Origin: Piromyces finnis
Lineage: Eukaryota; Neocallimastigomycota; Neocallimastigomycetes; Neocallimastigales; Neocallimastigaceae
DNA: 64,000 bases
Reading direction: 5' to 3'
Assembly (NCBI GenBank): GCA_002104945.1
Contig: MCFH01000012.1
Span: forward strand, 434,001 to 498,000
Position numbers and translations under genes: made by a program. The notes beneath the pieces are model-generated. The model was given only the letters and a program-made list of their open reading frames with translations, was not told where the DNA came from and ran no database searches. The first letter of the stretch is position 1. Each line of letters starts with the position of its first letter. Positions 32,762-46,123 of the stretch are shown one piece after another.

Positions 32762-33116
32762 ATTAAACATACATATATATATAATAAATTGTAAATATAT
32801 AATAAAGGGGGTTTTTTTTTATTATTTATTTATTTTATTTTTTCATATAGGATTTTTCTTTATTGAAATATATTTTTAATAAATAGATATAGGTTGTGAT
32901 TGTGATTTTGTTATTTCGTCTTTACAATTTAAATGTTTAAAAAAAAAAAAAATTTTTTTATTTGTTTGTTTATGCCTTTTCAATATAAAATTTATTAAAT
33001 TAAAAAAAAAAATTTTTTTTTATCCATGCTTTTTTTTTTTATTATTCATTTTCTTGTTTGCTTGCTTGCTTATTTATTTTATATTTTTTTTTATAAATCG
33101 TTTAAATGAATTCAAT
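32175..33116. other. AT-rich spacer between convergent genes
   Basis: No gene seen. It contains a 40-plus base A run at about 32719-32760. It holds the 3' ends of CPSF1 (+) and the HMG-box gene (-). Confidence 0.5.
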
Positions 33117-35416
33117 TTATTCGTCTTTATTTTCATCATCATCATCTTCTTCTTCTTCTTCTTCTAATTGAGTATCTTCATCTATATCTTCAGTTTCATC
33201 ATCCTCTTCTTCTTCTACTTCTTCATCTTCTTCTTCAACAGTATTACTATCTACATCATCATGGTTTTCTTCTATTTCATCCTGACTATCTATACTAAAT
33301 TTCTTACCCATACGACCAGTCATAATATTTGTGCCATGATTTTCATGATCATCATCATCGTTATCCTCCTCTTCTTCCTCTTCATCATCATCCTCTTCTT
33401 CTTCATTATCCTCATCATGATCATTGGTATTGGTATCATCTAAATTAGAATCAACATTGGATTGAGCAGTTTCACCTGAATATTCTACACTAGTACTACG
33501 TGAATAATTATTTTCATCATTAATAGGTTGATCTTCGTCTTGTTGTTTTTCATTAAATAATTTGTTTTTTGAATCAGAAGCAGTAGCAGCCACAGCAGCA
33601 TCAACATCATCAATATCATCTACTTGCATTTCATCTTCATCATCATTATTGTTGGCATTATTAAAACTATTTTCGGTTTGATTATCATTTACAGAATTCA
33701 TTGAGTCATCAATATTATCATCGGTAGTTGAAATTGAATTCATTCGTATTTTAGATGTGGCGTTAATAGAACCTTTACCTTTAGTTCTTCCCTTTATTTT
33801 TCCTTTAGATAAAGGAGAAGTTATTCCTTTTTTATGTTCTGAATTAATATTATATGCTTCCAATTCTTTTTCATATCTTGCTTTATCTATTTCATACATA
33901 TCATAATCTATCATAATTATCATAATAATAAAAATAAAGATAATCAATAATGGGCCCCCTCCCAATGATTAAAGGAATAGCTGTAATTAAAGAGAATTCA
34001 AATATACATATATATAATAAATATAAATACTTACATTTCTTTATATTGAAAAGAAAAGTGAGGAATTATAATTTAAAATTTCAATTTGAAAAAAAAAAAA
34101 AATAAAATAAAATAAAATAAAGAGTTAATACTTCAAAAAGAATTTTTTTTTTTTTAATTATAATAATAAAGCAATATATATAAAGAGAAAGATATATATA
34201 TAAACATATATATATATATCTATATCTACTATAAATTTAAAAAAAAGGTCCACTTTACTTGTTTTTTTTCTTGAGGCAATTCTTTCCATTTATTTGATAA
34301 TATTTTTGTTATATCACTATTACTGGAATCTTCATTTTTAATTTGAGATTTTAAATCTTTTCTTTGAAGTTGACAAAATCTAAAGAAAGCATTGGCAGGT
34401 TTTTTTGGAGCTAATGGGTCGATATTTTTTTGCTTCTTTTTTTGGTGTTTTTCTTCTACTTTTACAATTTGTGGTGGTGGATTATTCTTTATTTATATAG
34501 TAATAATAAATAGAAAGAGATGAATATAACTTTTTTTTCTCTTGAAAATAAATTTCAACTAATGAATAAAAATATTACAAATATATTATTTTATTTTATT
34601 ATAAAGATAATAATGTGTTCTCTTTACTTCAATTTCTGAATCATCTGAATCGAAATCTGTAGGTTTTTTAATTTTTTCTAATTTTTCAAAAAGAAATCTT
34701 TAAAAAAAAAAAGTATGTTATTTTATTATATTCATACAAATAAAAAAAAAAAAAAAAAACCTTTAAATAATAATAATAATATATATATTCTAATAATAAA
34801 TTGTTTACCCTCTTTCAACTTTTAAACGTTTTATACATTTTCTTGTTTTTATTATTTTTAAATCTAAAGTTTTATTATTCTATATATTATTAAATAGCAA
34901 GTATATATATAGATACAAATTTATACGGTTACATTTAATATATATATATATATTAAAATTAATAATAATAGCAATAACAAATGGAAGGGAAAATAAAAGA
35001 AATTGGTAAATATTTAAATTATATCAAAAATAGAAAAAAAGAATAATTTTTAAATGCCTCTTCTAAATCCTGTAACTTTTTAAATAATTCCTCGTATTTT
35101 CTTTTATATTTTTGTTCTATGTTAATTATATTAAGAAGAAAGCATTTTGTGGTGGTAGGTGTTGTTATTTATAATGAAATTTAGTGGGTTTATTAATAAT
35201 AAAAAAAATGTTTGATAACAAATATATAAATACAATATTTATAATAGAAATATTTAAGATTGGTTGGTTTGAAGTTGAGAGTATACGGTATTTTATAAAA
35301 AAATAAAATAAAATTGTTAAAGTTCATCTAATAATAAAGTTAAAATTGAAATGTATTTATTATATTTCTATTATATTTATTTATTATATACCTTCTTGAG
35401 ATAATGTTTTTGTCAT
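33117..35416 (-). CDS. INO80 complex subunit with INO80F coiled coil and HMG box (Nhp10/Nht1-like)
   Basis: Exons: 35392-35416, 35058-35116, 34809-34879, 34628-34697, 34259-34486, a 4-nt microexon 34035-34038, and 33117-33907 (1248 nt, 415 aa). Residues 9-75 form an INO80F-type coiled coil (YKRKYEELFKKLQDLEE, then IIKTRKCIKRLKVERGFLFE). Residues about 98-170 are an HMG box starting DPLAPKKPANAFFRF. It continues ILSNKWKELPQEKKQKYYDM and RYEKELEAY. The remaining 240 residues are acidic and disordered, ending in long Glu/Asp runs. Nhp10/Nht1 proteins sit in the INO80 chromatin remodeller and bind DNA. The intron after exon 2 starts GC rather than GT. Without the microexon the HMG box would be out of frame and would lack two residues of its conserved KYYDMYE segment. 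Confidence 0.88.
34035..34038 (-). other. 4-nt microexon (AAAT) completing the HMG box
   Basis: On the minus strand the context is TATAAAG|AAAT|GTAAGT, a 3' splice site and a perfect 5' splice consensus only four bases apart. Adding AAAT between CAA (exon end 34259) and ATTATGAT (exon start 33907) gives Gln-Lys-Tyr-Tyr-Asp-Met. This restores the frame and matches the HMG-box consensus. Confidence 0.82.
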
Positions 35417-37066
35417 GATCGTAATCCTTTTTTTTTTTTACACAATTAAAATATACTAATAGTTTGCGAATGAATTAAGAAAAATAAAATAAAATAAATA
35501 ATTTCCTATATTTAAAAAAACGATTCATTTAAATATTTAAGAATAAATATATAGAATGGCTTTGTTAATTATTATTGACCAAAAAAAAAAAAGTATAATA
35601 TATATATATATTCTTTTATATTTTGAAAAAAAAAAAAGAAAAGAAAAGAAAGAAAGAAAGAAAGAAACATAAATCTAATATTTAATTATTATTAAATTGT
35701 TGGTTGTACTTACAATTAATAGCAAATAAAATATACAAAGATTATAATTTTTGAAATTTTTGAAATTTAATTAGAAATAGAGTTGAACTGAAATTTATTT
35801 AGAGTATTTATAGTATTATTTGGTATCTTTTTATATATATATAAAATAAATGAATAATATGCTTCTTCATATATATATATATTTTTAAAATTGATGTTTT
35901 TTTTTTTTTTTTTTTTTTTTTTTGAAATTTCAAAAAAGTAACCTTTTAAATAATTTTTTTTTTAGTATTAATATTAAAATATATTAATTTTTTAATTTAA
36001 TTATTTTTTGTTAACTTTAAAAAAAAAAAGTTTAAATATTTATAAAATAATCTTAAGCATATGTTTGAATATCCTTTTATTTCAATTATTATTTTACTTT
36101 CTTTTTTAGATATTTTAAAGTGTTTGCGTAGTAATAAATAAAGTATAATAAGTATACTTTATGAAATAATTAAATTCATAATATTATTATAATATTATGA
36201 AATTACTAGACTTATATACCTTCTGCCTCTTCTTCTTCCTTTGAAATCTTAATTATACTTTTACTATTATTTAAACTGAACTTTATATATGTACATTTTT
36301 TTTCTTTTATTACATTTGGTACTAATGTGTATATTCATGAAAACTTTTTTTTAATTTATTTATTATTCTTTTTGAAATCTTTTCATTCAACTCATTGCCT
36401 TTATTTAAACTATATATTTACTTATAAAAAAAAAAAAGAACATTCATCCTTCAGAAGAGAGGGTAGAATGATAGAATGAATATATCGAAAAAAAAAAAAA
36501 AATAATCACTTTCTTTAAGATGTAAACTAGAAAAATAAATTATCTACATATACTAAAATAAATTATTATTATTGGTATGTCTTAATAGTCCAAAAAAAAA
36601 AAAAAAGCCTTCATTAGAAAATTATAGGATTCTAATAGTTAAAATTCATTTTGAAAAAAGGACTAATCTTTATATAGTGAACCATTTTAATCATCTTTTT
36701 TTTAAAAAAGAAAAAAAAAACTTTATTACCATACATCATAAATCGTAATAATATTTACCATATTCACTTTTACACATAAAAAAAAAAAAAAACGAATAAT
36801 AGTAGAACAGTAAAAATCAAAGATTTATAAATTTAATAATTGTTTATTTGATAAGAATTAAAAAAAAAAGGTTTAATTCTTCAATTATTGAATTTACTGA
36901 ATTAAATAAAAGTTATAAACCTTTTTTTTTAAAAAATTTAATTAGTTACATTAATATAAAAATTAATTGTTTAATTTTTAACGATAATGTAAAATAAAAA
37001 TAAAAAAAAAATAATAATAATAAAGGAAAAAAAAAAAACTTGATATTTTTTTTTTTTCCTTCAAAT
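35417..37066. other. AT-rich spacer
   Basis: No gene is confidently seen. A minus-strand exon-like piece at about 36219-36282 (reads ISKEEEAE before a GTATAT donor) could be an orphan exon, but no partner was found. Confidence 0.45.
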
Positions 37067-37597
37067 CTAATTTTCAATTCTTCTTATAATTCTAGCAGGG
37101 TTACCAGCAACAATAACATTATCTTCAACATCCTTAGTAACAACACTACCAGCACCAACTACAGAATTTTCACCGATAGTAACACCTGGTAAAATAGTAG
37201 CACCTGCACCAATCCAACAATTCTTTTTAATATGAACAGGTTTACAGGTAATAACACTACGTTGTTTTAAATCATGATTATTTGAAATTAATTGAACGTT
37301 AGCAGCAATCATAGTGTTATCTTCAATGGTAATACCACCAGCAGCCATGAATAAACAATTTGTATTAACATAAACATTCTTACCAATGTTAACACAATTA
37401 TATCTAGCACCAGAAATTGGAGCTTGAACAACAGAATTTTCACCAAGTTTACCTTCAAAAATTTGTTTCATTAATTCATCATACTCTGGAGTGTAAGGCA
37501 TAGTATGATTAAACTTAAAAGCAAGTTGACCTAACTTTTTGGCTAATTCTAATTCTTCTGGAGTTTGTTTAGCAACATCAATTCTTATTTCTTCCAT
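37067..37597 (-). CDS. Maltose/galactoside O-acetyltransferase-type enzyme (left-handed beta helix)
   Basis: A single intronless exon codes 176 aa, close to the usual 180-200 of the family. The N-terminal helical part has the Mac-type pattern ([14 protein letters not shown]). The rest is a hexapeptide-repeat left-handed beta helix: [27 protein letters not shown], the catalytic His in [40 protein letters not shown] and the closing AGNPARII. It uses acetyl-CoA to acetylate a sugar hydroxyl, probably as a cytosolic trimer. It is strikingly bacterial in type, has no introns although its neighbours have many, and its codons are richer in GC. This fits acquisition from rumen bacteria, though a homology tree is needed. 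The exact sugar is unknown. Confidence 0.92.
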   Translation of the reverse strand: MEEIRIDVAKQTPEELELAKKLGQLAFKFNHTMPYTPEYDELMKQIFEGKLGENSVVQAPISGARYNCVNIGKNVYVNTNCLFMAAGGITIEDNTMIAANVQLISNNHDLKQRSVITCKPVHIKKNCWIGAGATILPGVTIGENSVVGAGSVVTKDVEDNVIVAGNPARIIRRIEN

Positions 37598-40500
37598 CTT
37601 TTTTAAAAAAGTAAATAAGTTATAAAAAAAGTAAAATTTAAAAATAGATAGATATAATAAAGATATAATTAAAGCATAATATATTTTATATTTTATATTA
37701 TATTAATATAAGGATATAGATATAAATATAGATAGATAAATAGATAGATAAATTAGAAACCATTAAATTAGAATAAAATTATTTAGTAATAAAAGTCTTT
37801 TTTTTTTTTATATTATTATATTATTATTATAATTTTAAATAATAAATGAAAAAAATAACCTTTTCTTATCGTATTTTATATTATATTATATTATATATTT
37901 GTTGATGGTTAGTTGTTTTAGTTAATTATATATACATAAATATAAAAAATGAATAGTGTTTTCCAAGTTTTACCTTTTCCTTTTTTTTTTCTTACTAAAA
38001 TAAAAAATAAAAAAAAAACTTTGATTAAATTCAAAATTTTAAAACTATTCAAATGCTTTATTTTTATTGGCTAAAAAATATTAATTTAATTATTTAATTA
38101 ATAAATAATTAAGTATTTTATAAATAATCCATACTTCATCATTAAAAAGTAAGCGGAAAATGTCCGTTGGTTAAAAAAGGAAAAAAAAAAAAAGTTGAGC
38201 ATAAAATAAAATAAAAAAAAGTAATTTTTATGGGATTATTTTTATGAGATTATAGAGTTTAATAGATGTATACTTATTATTATGAATAAATTATTAGTAG
38301 TAATAATAATTTTAAGAATTAATATTTTAACACAAAAATTGGAAATTGTTCTTTCATTCATTCTAATTTTTCATCGTCTATTCTAATGGAAAACATTGAA
38401 AATACTTATTATTCTGCCAGTATTTCCATATTCATTTACTAGCTATATTAATTCACCTGGTATTTCTTAACTATAAATGGTAATGGTAGTAGTGGTGGAC
38501 CATGCCAAATAAAAAAAAAAGTTAATTTTTTTATATTTTTCTTATATAAAGATTAATAACTAATATGACCATATTTCACTATATTTATCATATTTAACTA
38601 TGCCATAATAATATTCACGCTTTAATTTTTTACTTTTCTTTTTTTTAATCTCTTTTTTTTAAAAAAAAAAAAAAAGTATAAATGTTACTATTAAACTATA
38701 ATTCAAAACCATGAAAGCATAAAAATATTGGGTTGATTTATTTACTCTATTTTTTCATGAGTAAGATTAAACTCTTTAGGTCAATTAAAGCAAAAAAAGA
38801 AATATTATACTATTTATAGAATCCTTTTAAAATAAATGTTTAATACAAAACTAAACATCAACTACTTTTCTGTACCTCTTCCTATCAAAAAAAAAAAAAC
38901 TTTAAAAAAAAGCAGCAACTAAACCAAGCATTATTAATATATATATATACTATATATTTTTATAATTATTTATGAGTAATAAGAACCTCTTCCCTTTTCT
39001 ATAATATTCTTCACTCTAAAATTCCACCACTTTCCTTTAATTACATTACAATACATTATATAATGTTGTCTAGTTAAATGATATTTCATTGGTTATAAAA
39101 ATACAGAATAGATATGTACATTTTATTTACAATACATATATTTATGTATATTTGTTATACATTATTCATTGTATATTAATATACATTAATTTTGCTTAGA
39201 CTTTCAAATTTCTGTAATTACAAAAAAAAGAATAACCAATGATAGAATAGAATAGTACAATATAGTATAGTTTATTGTAATATATACCTTTTTATTGTAC
39301 TATATATATTCTAGTATATTGAATTTAAATTTATTGTATATTAACAATATTAACAAGCTATTTATAGGATGGTAAACAAAATGTATTTTTCGATAATAGA
39401 AGATTCTTAAAATTATCAATATATTATTGGTTTACTTGATTTTCATAAACACATATTATTGGATGGAATTTTATGATAATATAAAATATTTCCTTTTATA
39501 GAAAATATTCAAATTTGGCAGTTCTTTTGTAGATATTTGGTATGAAACCTTAATTCTATTCTTTGTAGTATTGTTATTGGAACGATGGGAACGACAATTG
39601 TAAATTTTATTTTAAAATTAATTAAAAATATAAAACATTTTACCATATATTGTAGTATACTCTAATTTATCTTCTCCATATATTAATTTATCTTTACCAT
39701 GTAATGAAGGAAGGAAAGAATTAAGGATTAGAAAGGGAAAAAGACTGGCTATTCTTTCAAGGTAAAGTTCCTTTTTCTACGAAGCATTTTAAATAAAAAA
39801 GACTTTTTTACTTTTTATTCAAAGATGCAATAAATAGCAAGGATTGTTTTTGCTATGAGGTTGAAGCAAATGCAAATTATTTTTTTAGATAATGATATAG
39901 TTAGTTTGATTTTAAAATTCTAAAACTATCATTCCTATTTCAAACCATAAAAAAAAAGGAAAAATGATGGTGTGACCACTTTTCTTTTGTTATATTATTT
40001 CAAAAATTTTGATTTTTGAAGTTGAAAAAAAAAGGAAGGCACATTACTAGTAAAAAAAAAAAAAAACAATCATTTTCAATTAGAATGACCTTTATTTTAA
40101 TAAAAATAATGGATGATGTTGGTTTATTCTACAAAGAAAATGTTTTAAAAATGTTGAAGTGATGGATGTTGAATAATGTAATACTAAACGAATGGGATGT
40201 CCACGTTTATGTAAATAAAATAATGTACATTAGTTTATGTAATTCATCTAAAGCAGAAAGTTTTAACTGGATGGTTCATTTATTAAATCTACAAAGGAAA
40301 AGGAAAAAGAATAAGGAAAACGTTTAGCCAAAAGAAAAAAAAACATTTTTTCTAAAAAAAAAAAAGGATAAAATAAATAATAATTATAGTAAAAAAAAAA
40401 AAAAAAAAAAAAGCTATAATTATTATTTTTTATCTTGTTTTATAGTTCATAGAGTTTATTTATTCATAGGAAATTATTATTATATTCAATATTTGTAAAA

Positions 40501-43414
40501 ACCAAATTATTATTCATACTACTATTTAAATTTTTGATTTTTTTTCCATTACTATATGAAAGGCAATTTCCTAAATTTAATACTTTATTCATGTATATAT
40601 TTTCTGAGTTGTATTTATTATTTGTTAAATTTTATTAAAACTTATTAAAAGGATGTTTTAACAATAATATTTCAAGGCAAAATTTTGCTTAACCAATTCA
40701 ATACCTTTCAATAGACCCTGCACAAGCATTCCATAGGAAAAATAAAAAAAAAATGTTAAAGGTCATTTTTTAAGCACCCTTTACAACATCAAGCATCAAG
40801 CATTTGGCAACTCTTCAAGGCATCTTTTTTTAAATACTCAGTTCTTGGTTTTTCCAAAAAAAAATCATATAAATTTAAACCTTTTTAGGAAATTTTAATA
40901 AATTTTAATAAATTAAAAATCAAAGATTTTAATTAAAAATTATTAATTTTAATTTTATTAAATTAAATTAAATTAATAAAATTAGTTTAAAATGTTTTAA
41001 AATTATTAATTAAATTTATTAATGATTTAATTAATAAAATAAAACAATATTTACTATTCATTATTTATTAAACTTTGGTGGAAAATCTTTTTCTATTCTC
41101 CAATGTATTTATTATGTACAACGTATTGTAATAAATAATGTACAATTAAATATTTCCATATTTGGAATATTTTTCATTTCCTAAAATTGAGGCTCACTGA
41201 AAGTGGACTTTTTTATGTTAATATACAAAGAAAAAAACTAATTATTTTACTTTGATGAAACAGACTAAGACAGTAAAAGTAGATTTATGAAATGGTTTTA
41301 AATGAAAATCTTATTAAAGATCATGAGAGGATGACATCCATACAAAAGAATAAAGGCTCTATAAAAGATCAATGATGATAATCACATGATCAATAGTACC
41401 ATAAATTTTCAATATTTGAAAGGTTAAACAACCACCAAAACCATAGCCACTTCAACAATAAAATTTCATTAAAACTAGGGTCAAAAATTCATTTATAATT
41501 AATAATTACCGTTTAGCCATAACGTCCAAAATGTAAAGAAAAAAAAAAAAAGTTTTATACTAGAATGACTACCATTAATTTATGACTTTCATTGGGTTTT
41601 GTGGTGGGTTAACTTTTGGTTATCATTTTTAAGTAATGTATTTTAGTTTACATTAATGTACATTTTTACTATAGAAACAATTGTATTGATAAAACATTTT
41701 TATATATATTTATATATTTTATAGTTTATTAGTTCAATATAATAGAATTTTATTACAGTATATGGACAATTGATATTTTATAAAATTATTAATTTAATGC
41801 ACTGTTTTATACTACTATATATTATTATATATGAGTTTTATTTAAAATTCACATATTAAGAAAGTACTTTATTTATATTGTTTCCATCCTTTGTATTTCT
41901 ATATATTACAATATAATGAAATATATATCTAATAAATTATTCATTGAAAATGTATGGAAAACTTTAATTTCAAGACATTTTTATAATTAATAAAGTTTAT
42001 TCTAAATTTTGGTGATTTTCATAATAGTCAATGAATAGATAAATAAATAATTAATAATAGTCAATGAATAAATAAATAGATGGATAAATAAATTGTAAGG
42101 ATTAATAAATAATAAAATAGTTCATTAACTATCATCTACATCTATATCACCATCAGTATCAGCATCATTTATACAGTAAAAATAACCTTTTATTTTTTAA
42201 AAATAAATGTTACCTGTTACTATTTCTGTAGATACTTTTTGAATTAAAAAGTCATCCACTCCCCTCTTATATAATAATAAAAATTAAACTTTGATATTTA
42301 ATATTTTTAGTATAAAAAGTCATCATCCAGCGGCGGTATCTCTAGTTGTAAAGATCATAAGATAAAAATAACTAGAGTCTAATAACTTTTTTTTTGTTAT
42401 TACTATTATTTGTCATGATAATAAAATCTAAAATAAGCTTTTACCGCTACTTTAACTGTAAATAAATATAAAAATAGAAATTAAATAAAATATTTTTTTA
42501 TATTATTTAAAGTGCCCTTTTAAAGTTTTAATATTAATTTTAATTAATTAAAAAAATATTGAATATACTTTTATTATTATCAATCTAATAATCATTATCA
42601 AAAATAGACTTTTTAGTTATATTTATCTTATTAATTAATAAATAAATAATAAAAACTTTAAACAAATAAATATAACAAGTTGGATGAGGTAGAATTAAAG
42701 TTTTACTTTATTAAATTCAAAAAAAAAAAAAGAGTAATTGCAAAAAAAAAAAAAAAAGAAAAATGAAATGATAAATTAAAATAAATGTATTTGCTAAAAA
42801 AAAAAAAAAAAAAAAAAAAGAATAATTAATTATAATAAAGGTTTCCTTAAAATATATAGTATTTGTTATGTAATTTTCTTTACCTTTATAAATAATCATA
42901 ATCAAAACATTAAACTAGAATGAACTAAAGAATAAAGCAAAGATATTATTATTATTACTCACAATCACTTTTAACCTTTTTTTTTAATATCATGAAAAAA
43001 AGTTATCTGTTTTTTGTTTAATTATATTGTTATTATCATAATGCGCGCTTTATTTTATAGAGCAAAAATGGCATTAATATATTTACACCTTTTTTTTTTC
43101 AATATTAATATAGTATAATTATTTTACTTACATATTTATGTTGTTGTGTGTCCATGTGTCCATCAAGATGGTTAGTTTTGTTGTTGCAATTGTTTTACCA
43201 TGTGATCTCATTCATTAACCTACACCATAGAATATATAAAGTTAATTAGTCTCTTTTTTTTATTAACAACGGCTCAAATATTAAAGAAATAACATTTTTA
43301 TACTTTGTTAAATTAAAAAACAAAAAAAAACACACCAACTATAAAATATATTAAATTTTAAATTGTCAAAATTTAAAAAAAAAAAAAAACTTTTCTTTCT
43401 ATATAGATAGATTT

Positions 43415-43453
<39 letters not shown>

Positions 43454-46123
43454 CATTTTCTAATTGTTATTACACACATAATCAAACATAATCAATTCTA
43501 TTCTATAGTTATTTTAACATTAATTACTACTTTAACATTTCAATTAAAAAAAATTTTTTTCATAAATTATAAAGTCATAATTATTTTTTTTTCATTAATA
43601 AAACTTTAAATTTTGCCATTAAACATTTAAACATTGAAATAATTATGGTTATTATTTATTTTTAACTTTTTCCGTTTATTTATTTTTTTTTTTACTTTTA
43701 TTAAAACTTTAAAATTAAAAAAAAAAAAAAAGTAATTTTATCCCCTAATAAAGGATCAAATTTTAACTTTCTATTCAACAACACCATAATCTTTACAATT
43801 TAATTAATTTGTTTGAAAAATGATACCTTTAGAGTGACAATACAATACACAATACTTTTTGTCTCAATAAATTTTAATGAATTGTAAAAAAAGTTAAAAT
43901 ATCAGGTAAAGTTGACTAACCCTCCTTCAATATATATGAATTGTATTTAATGCTACATTAACATATATTGATTGATAGATTTATAGATATGTCTTTTTTT
44001 TTTTTTTTTTTTTGATTCATTTTTAACACTATTAATATCACCATCATCATCATCATTACCATTACCACCATCACCGTCATTACCATCATTATGATTTAAA
44101 TTTGTGGTATTAATAAAATTTACAAAAATCTTAGTAATTATTTTTTTAAAAAAATGTTTAACGGATGAGATAAATGTTTAAAAAAAGTATATAAAATAAA
44201 ATTATTAAATTTATTTATCAGATATTAAGGTATACAAATGTATTATGATATTATAGTAGTATAGTATTATAGCATTTCTCTATACTATTATTTTTATAAT
44301 TTTTATAATTATTATCTAAATAAAAACATTTTTTTAAAAAGAAAAAAAAATACCGCCGTTTTTTAACTCATTTTATATTACAGTATATAAACAGTATATA
44401 AAAAAAAAAAATACTAAATATTATTTTTCAACTTGATCTTTTTTTTTTTTTTAACTAGAAATGTTTAAAAATATATATGGCATAAAAATAATTAAGGAAA
44501 TCCTTTTTATCATTCTTAATTGTAATAAGAAAAATAATTCAGTTTGTTTCTTTTCCCCTACTTTACTTTTACTAAAGAAAGAAATTCACAATTTAACAAT
44601 AAAGCAATAATTCTTTTTTTTTGGTTTCTTTAATGAATAAATTAAAAAAATAATATATCTAAAAATAGAAATTATTTAATTTACTTTTTTAATTATTATT
44701 ATTTAAAAAAAAAAAAAAAAAAGCAAAAAAGCAAAAGAGGAACCATTATATACTATAAATAAGTCTCATGAAAATAAAGCAGCTCATGAGGAATAAATGA
44801 TCTCTTTTTTTTATTTTACCTAACACTTTTCTTCTTATCGGTAAAAACTCTTTTTTTATACCGACCGATTTTTAAATACTAAATTTTTAAAAAAACTTAA
44901 CCCTTGACCTAAATATGAATTTTATTTTCTGTAAAACATTAATGCATTCTACATTTGTATTTGTATACATGCATTAATATTATTGGTTCTTAGAAATTAT
45001 CTATCAAACAGAATATATATTATTTTGTATTATTATATATAAATAGTAATGTAAATCATACATTACTTTAATATTTATATTCAATAAAATTGTTCATATT
45101 TAATACAATATATATTGATTATATATTAGAATATAATAATAATATATATTTACTTTTAAAATCATTTTATGTAATGTACAATTCATTTATCAATAAATGG
45201 AAGATAATTTTTTGTTATATATTATGATATATATTTACTAATAAATAAAGTATATTATATATTTATATTTACTAATTTAATTAAGTTGTAATATCTATAT
45301 ATTACAAATATATTATTATCATTTATTTATTCATTCATAATATATGTATTTTTAAATTGCCCATATAATGGTGGCGTACTCAATTCTAAATATGAACTTT
45401 ATTTTATAATAAATTTTCATTTAACATTTTTTAAGTAAGGTATTCTACGGTAAATGTACTTATATATTATAATATATAATTTAATTTATTTGAAATATAT
45501 TATCAATATACTCATTTTCTCATATAAAAATAAATTGTAGAGTTTATAATAATATTTTATAATGTTCATATATTAATTTAAATTGATAATAAAATAAACA
45601 TATATTAATAACTTTATTATCTTTTTTTTCAATCTATTAAATTATATATTATGATTATATTCTTATTTATATATTTATATATATTAATTTATTTTATAAT
45701 TTATTTTATTTTTTATGAAACGATGATGAAATAATAAAAAAAAAATCTTTTTCATATAAAAAGAAATAATAATTCCTTCCAAAAATGAATTTTTTTTTTT
45801 ATTAATTTTAATTACAATTTATATTTATTTTCTTACGAATTTGGAATTTAATATTATTATTGAAATTGCAATTGATTTTGTAAAGAAAAACATAAAATAA
45901 ATTTCAGGCAAAAATCAAGCAAGAAAATAGTTGATCTTTTTTTAAAAAATAGGCAATTATTGAATGAAAATATAAAAGATTGTAAATAATATTTAATTCT
46001 TAAAAATATTTTGAGAGTATACATAAGCAAACAATAAAATAAACAAAAAACGCATTTAAGCATACGCATTAAAAATATTAATAATATCATTATTTATTAA
46101 AACCAACAAATAAATTAGTCAAC
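37598..46123. other. 8.5-kb AT-rich gene desert
   Basis: No gene, tRNA or transposon is supported on either strand. The only islands of higher complexity are an acidic-coding-like patch near 42134-42170 and a more GC-rich trinucleotide patch at about 44035-44100. The latter reads Asp/Gly/Asn-rich on the minus strand. Either could be a fragment of a lost gene. Otherwise it holds homopolymers and TA tracts. Confidence 0.5.

Noticed and set aside
33117-33965. Stand-alone 282-residue acidic protein starting in a hydrophobic MGGGPLLIIFIF segment
   Set aside because: The hydrophobic start is intron sequence; from DYDMYE onward it is the last exon of the HMG-box gene.
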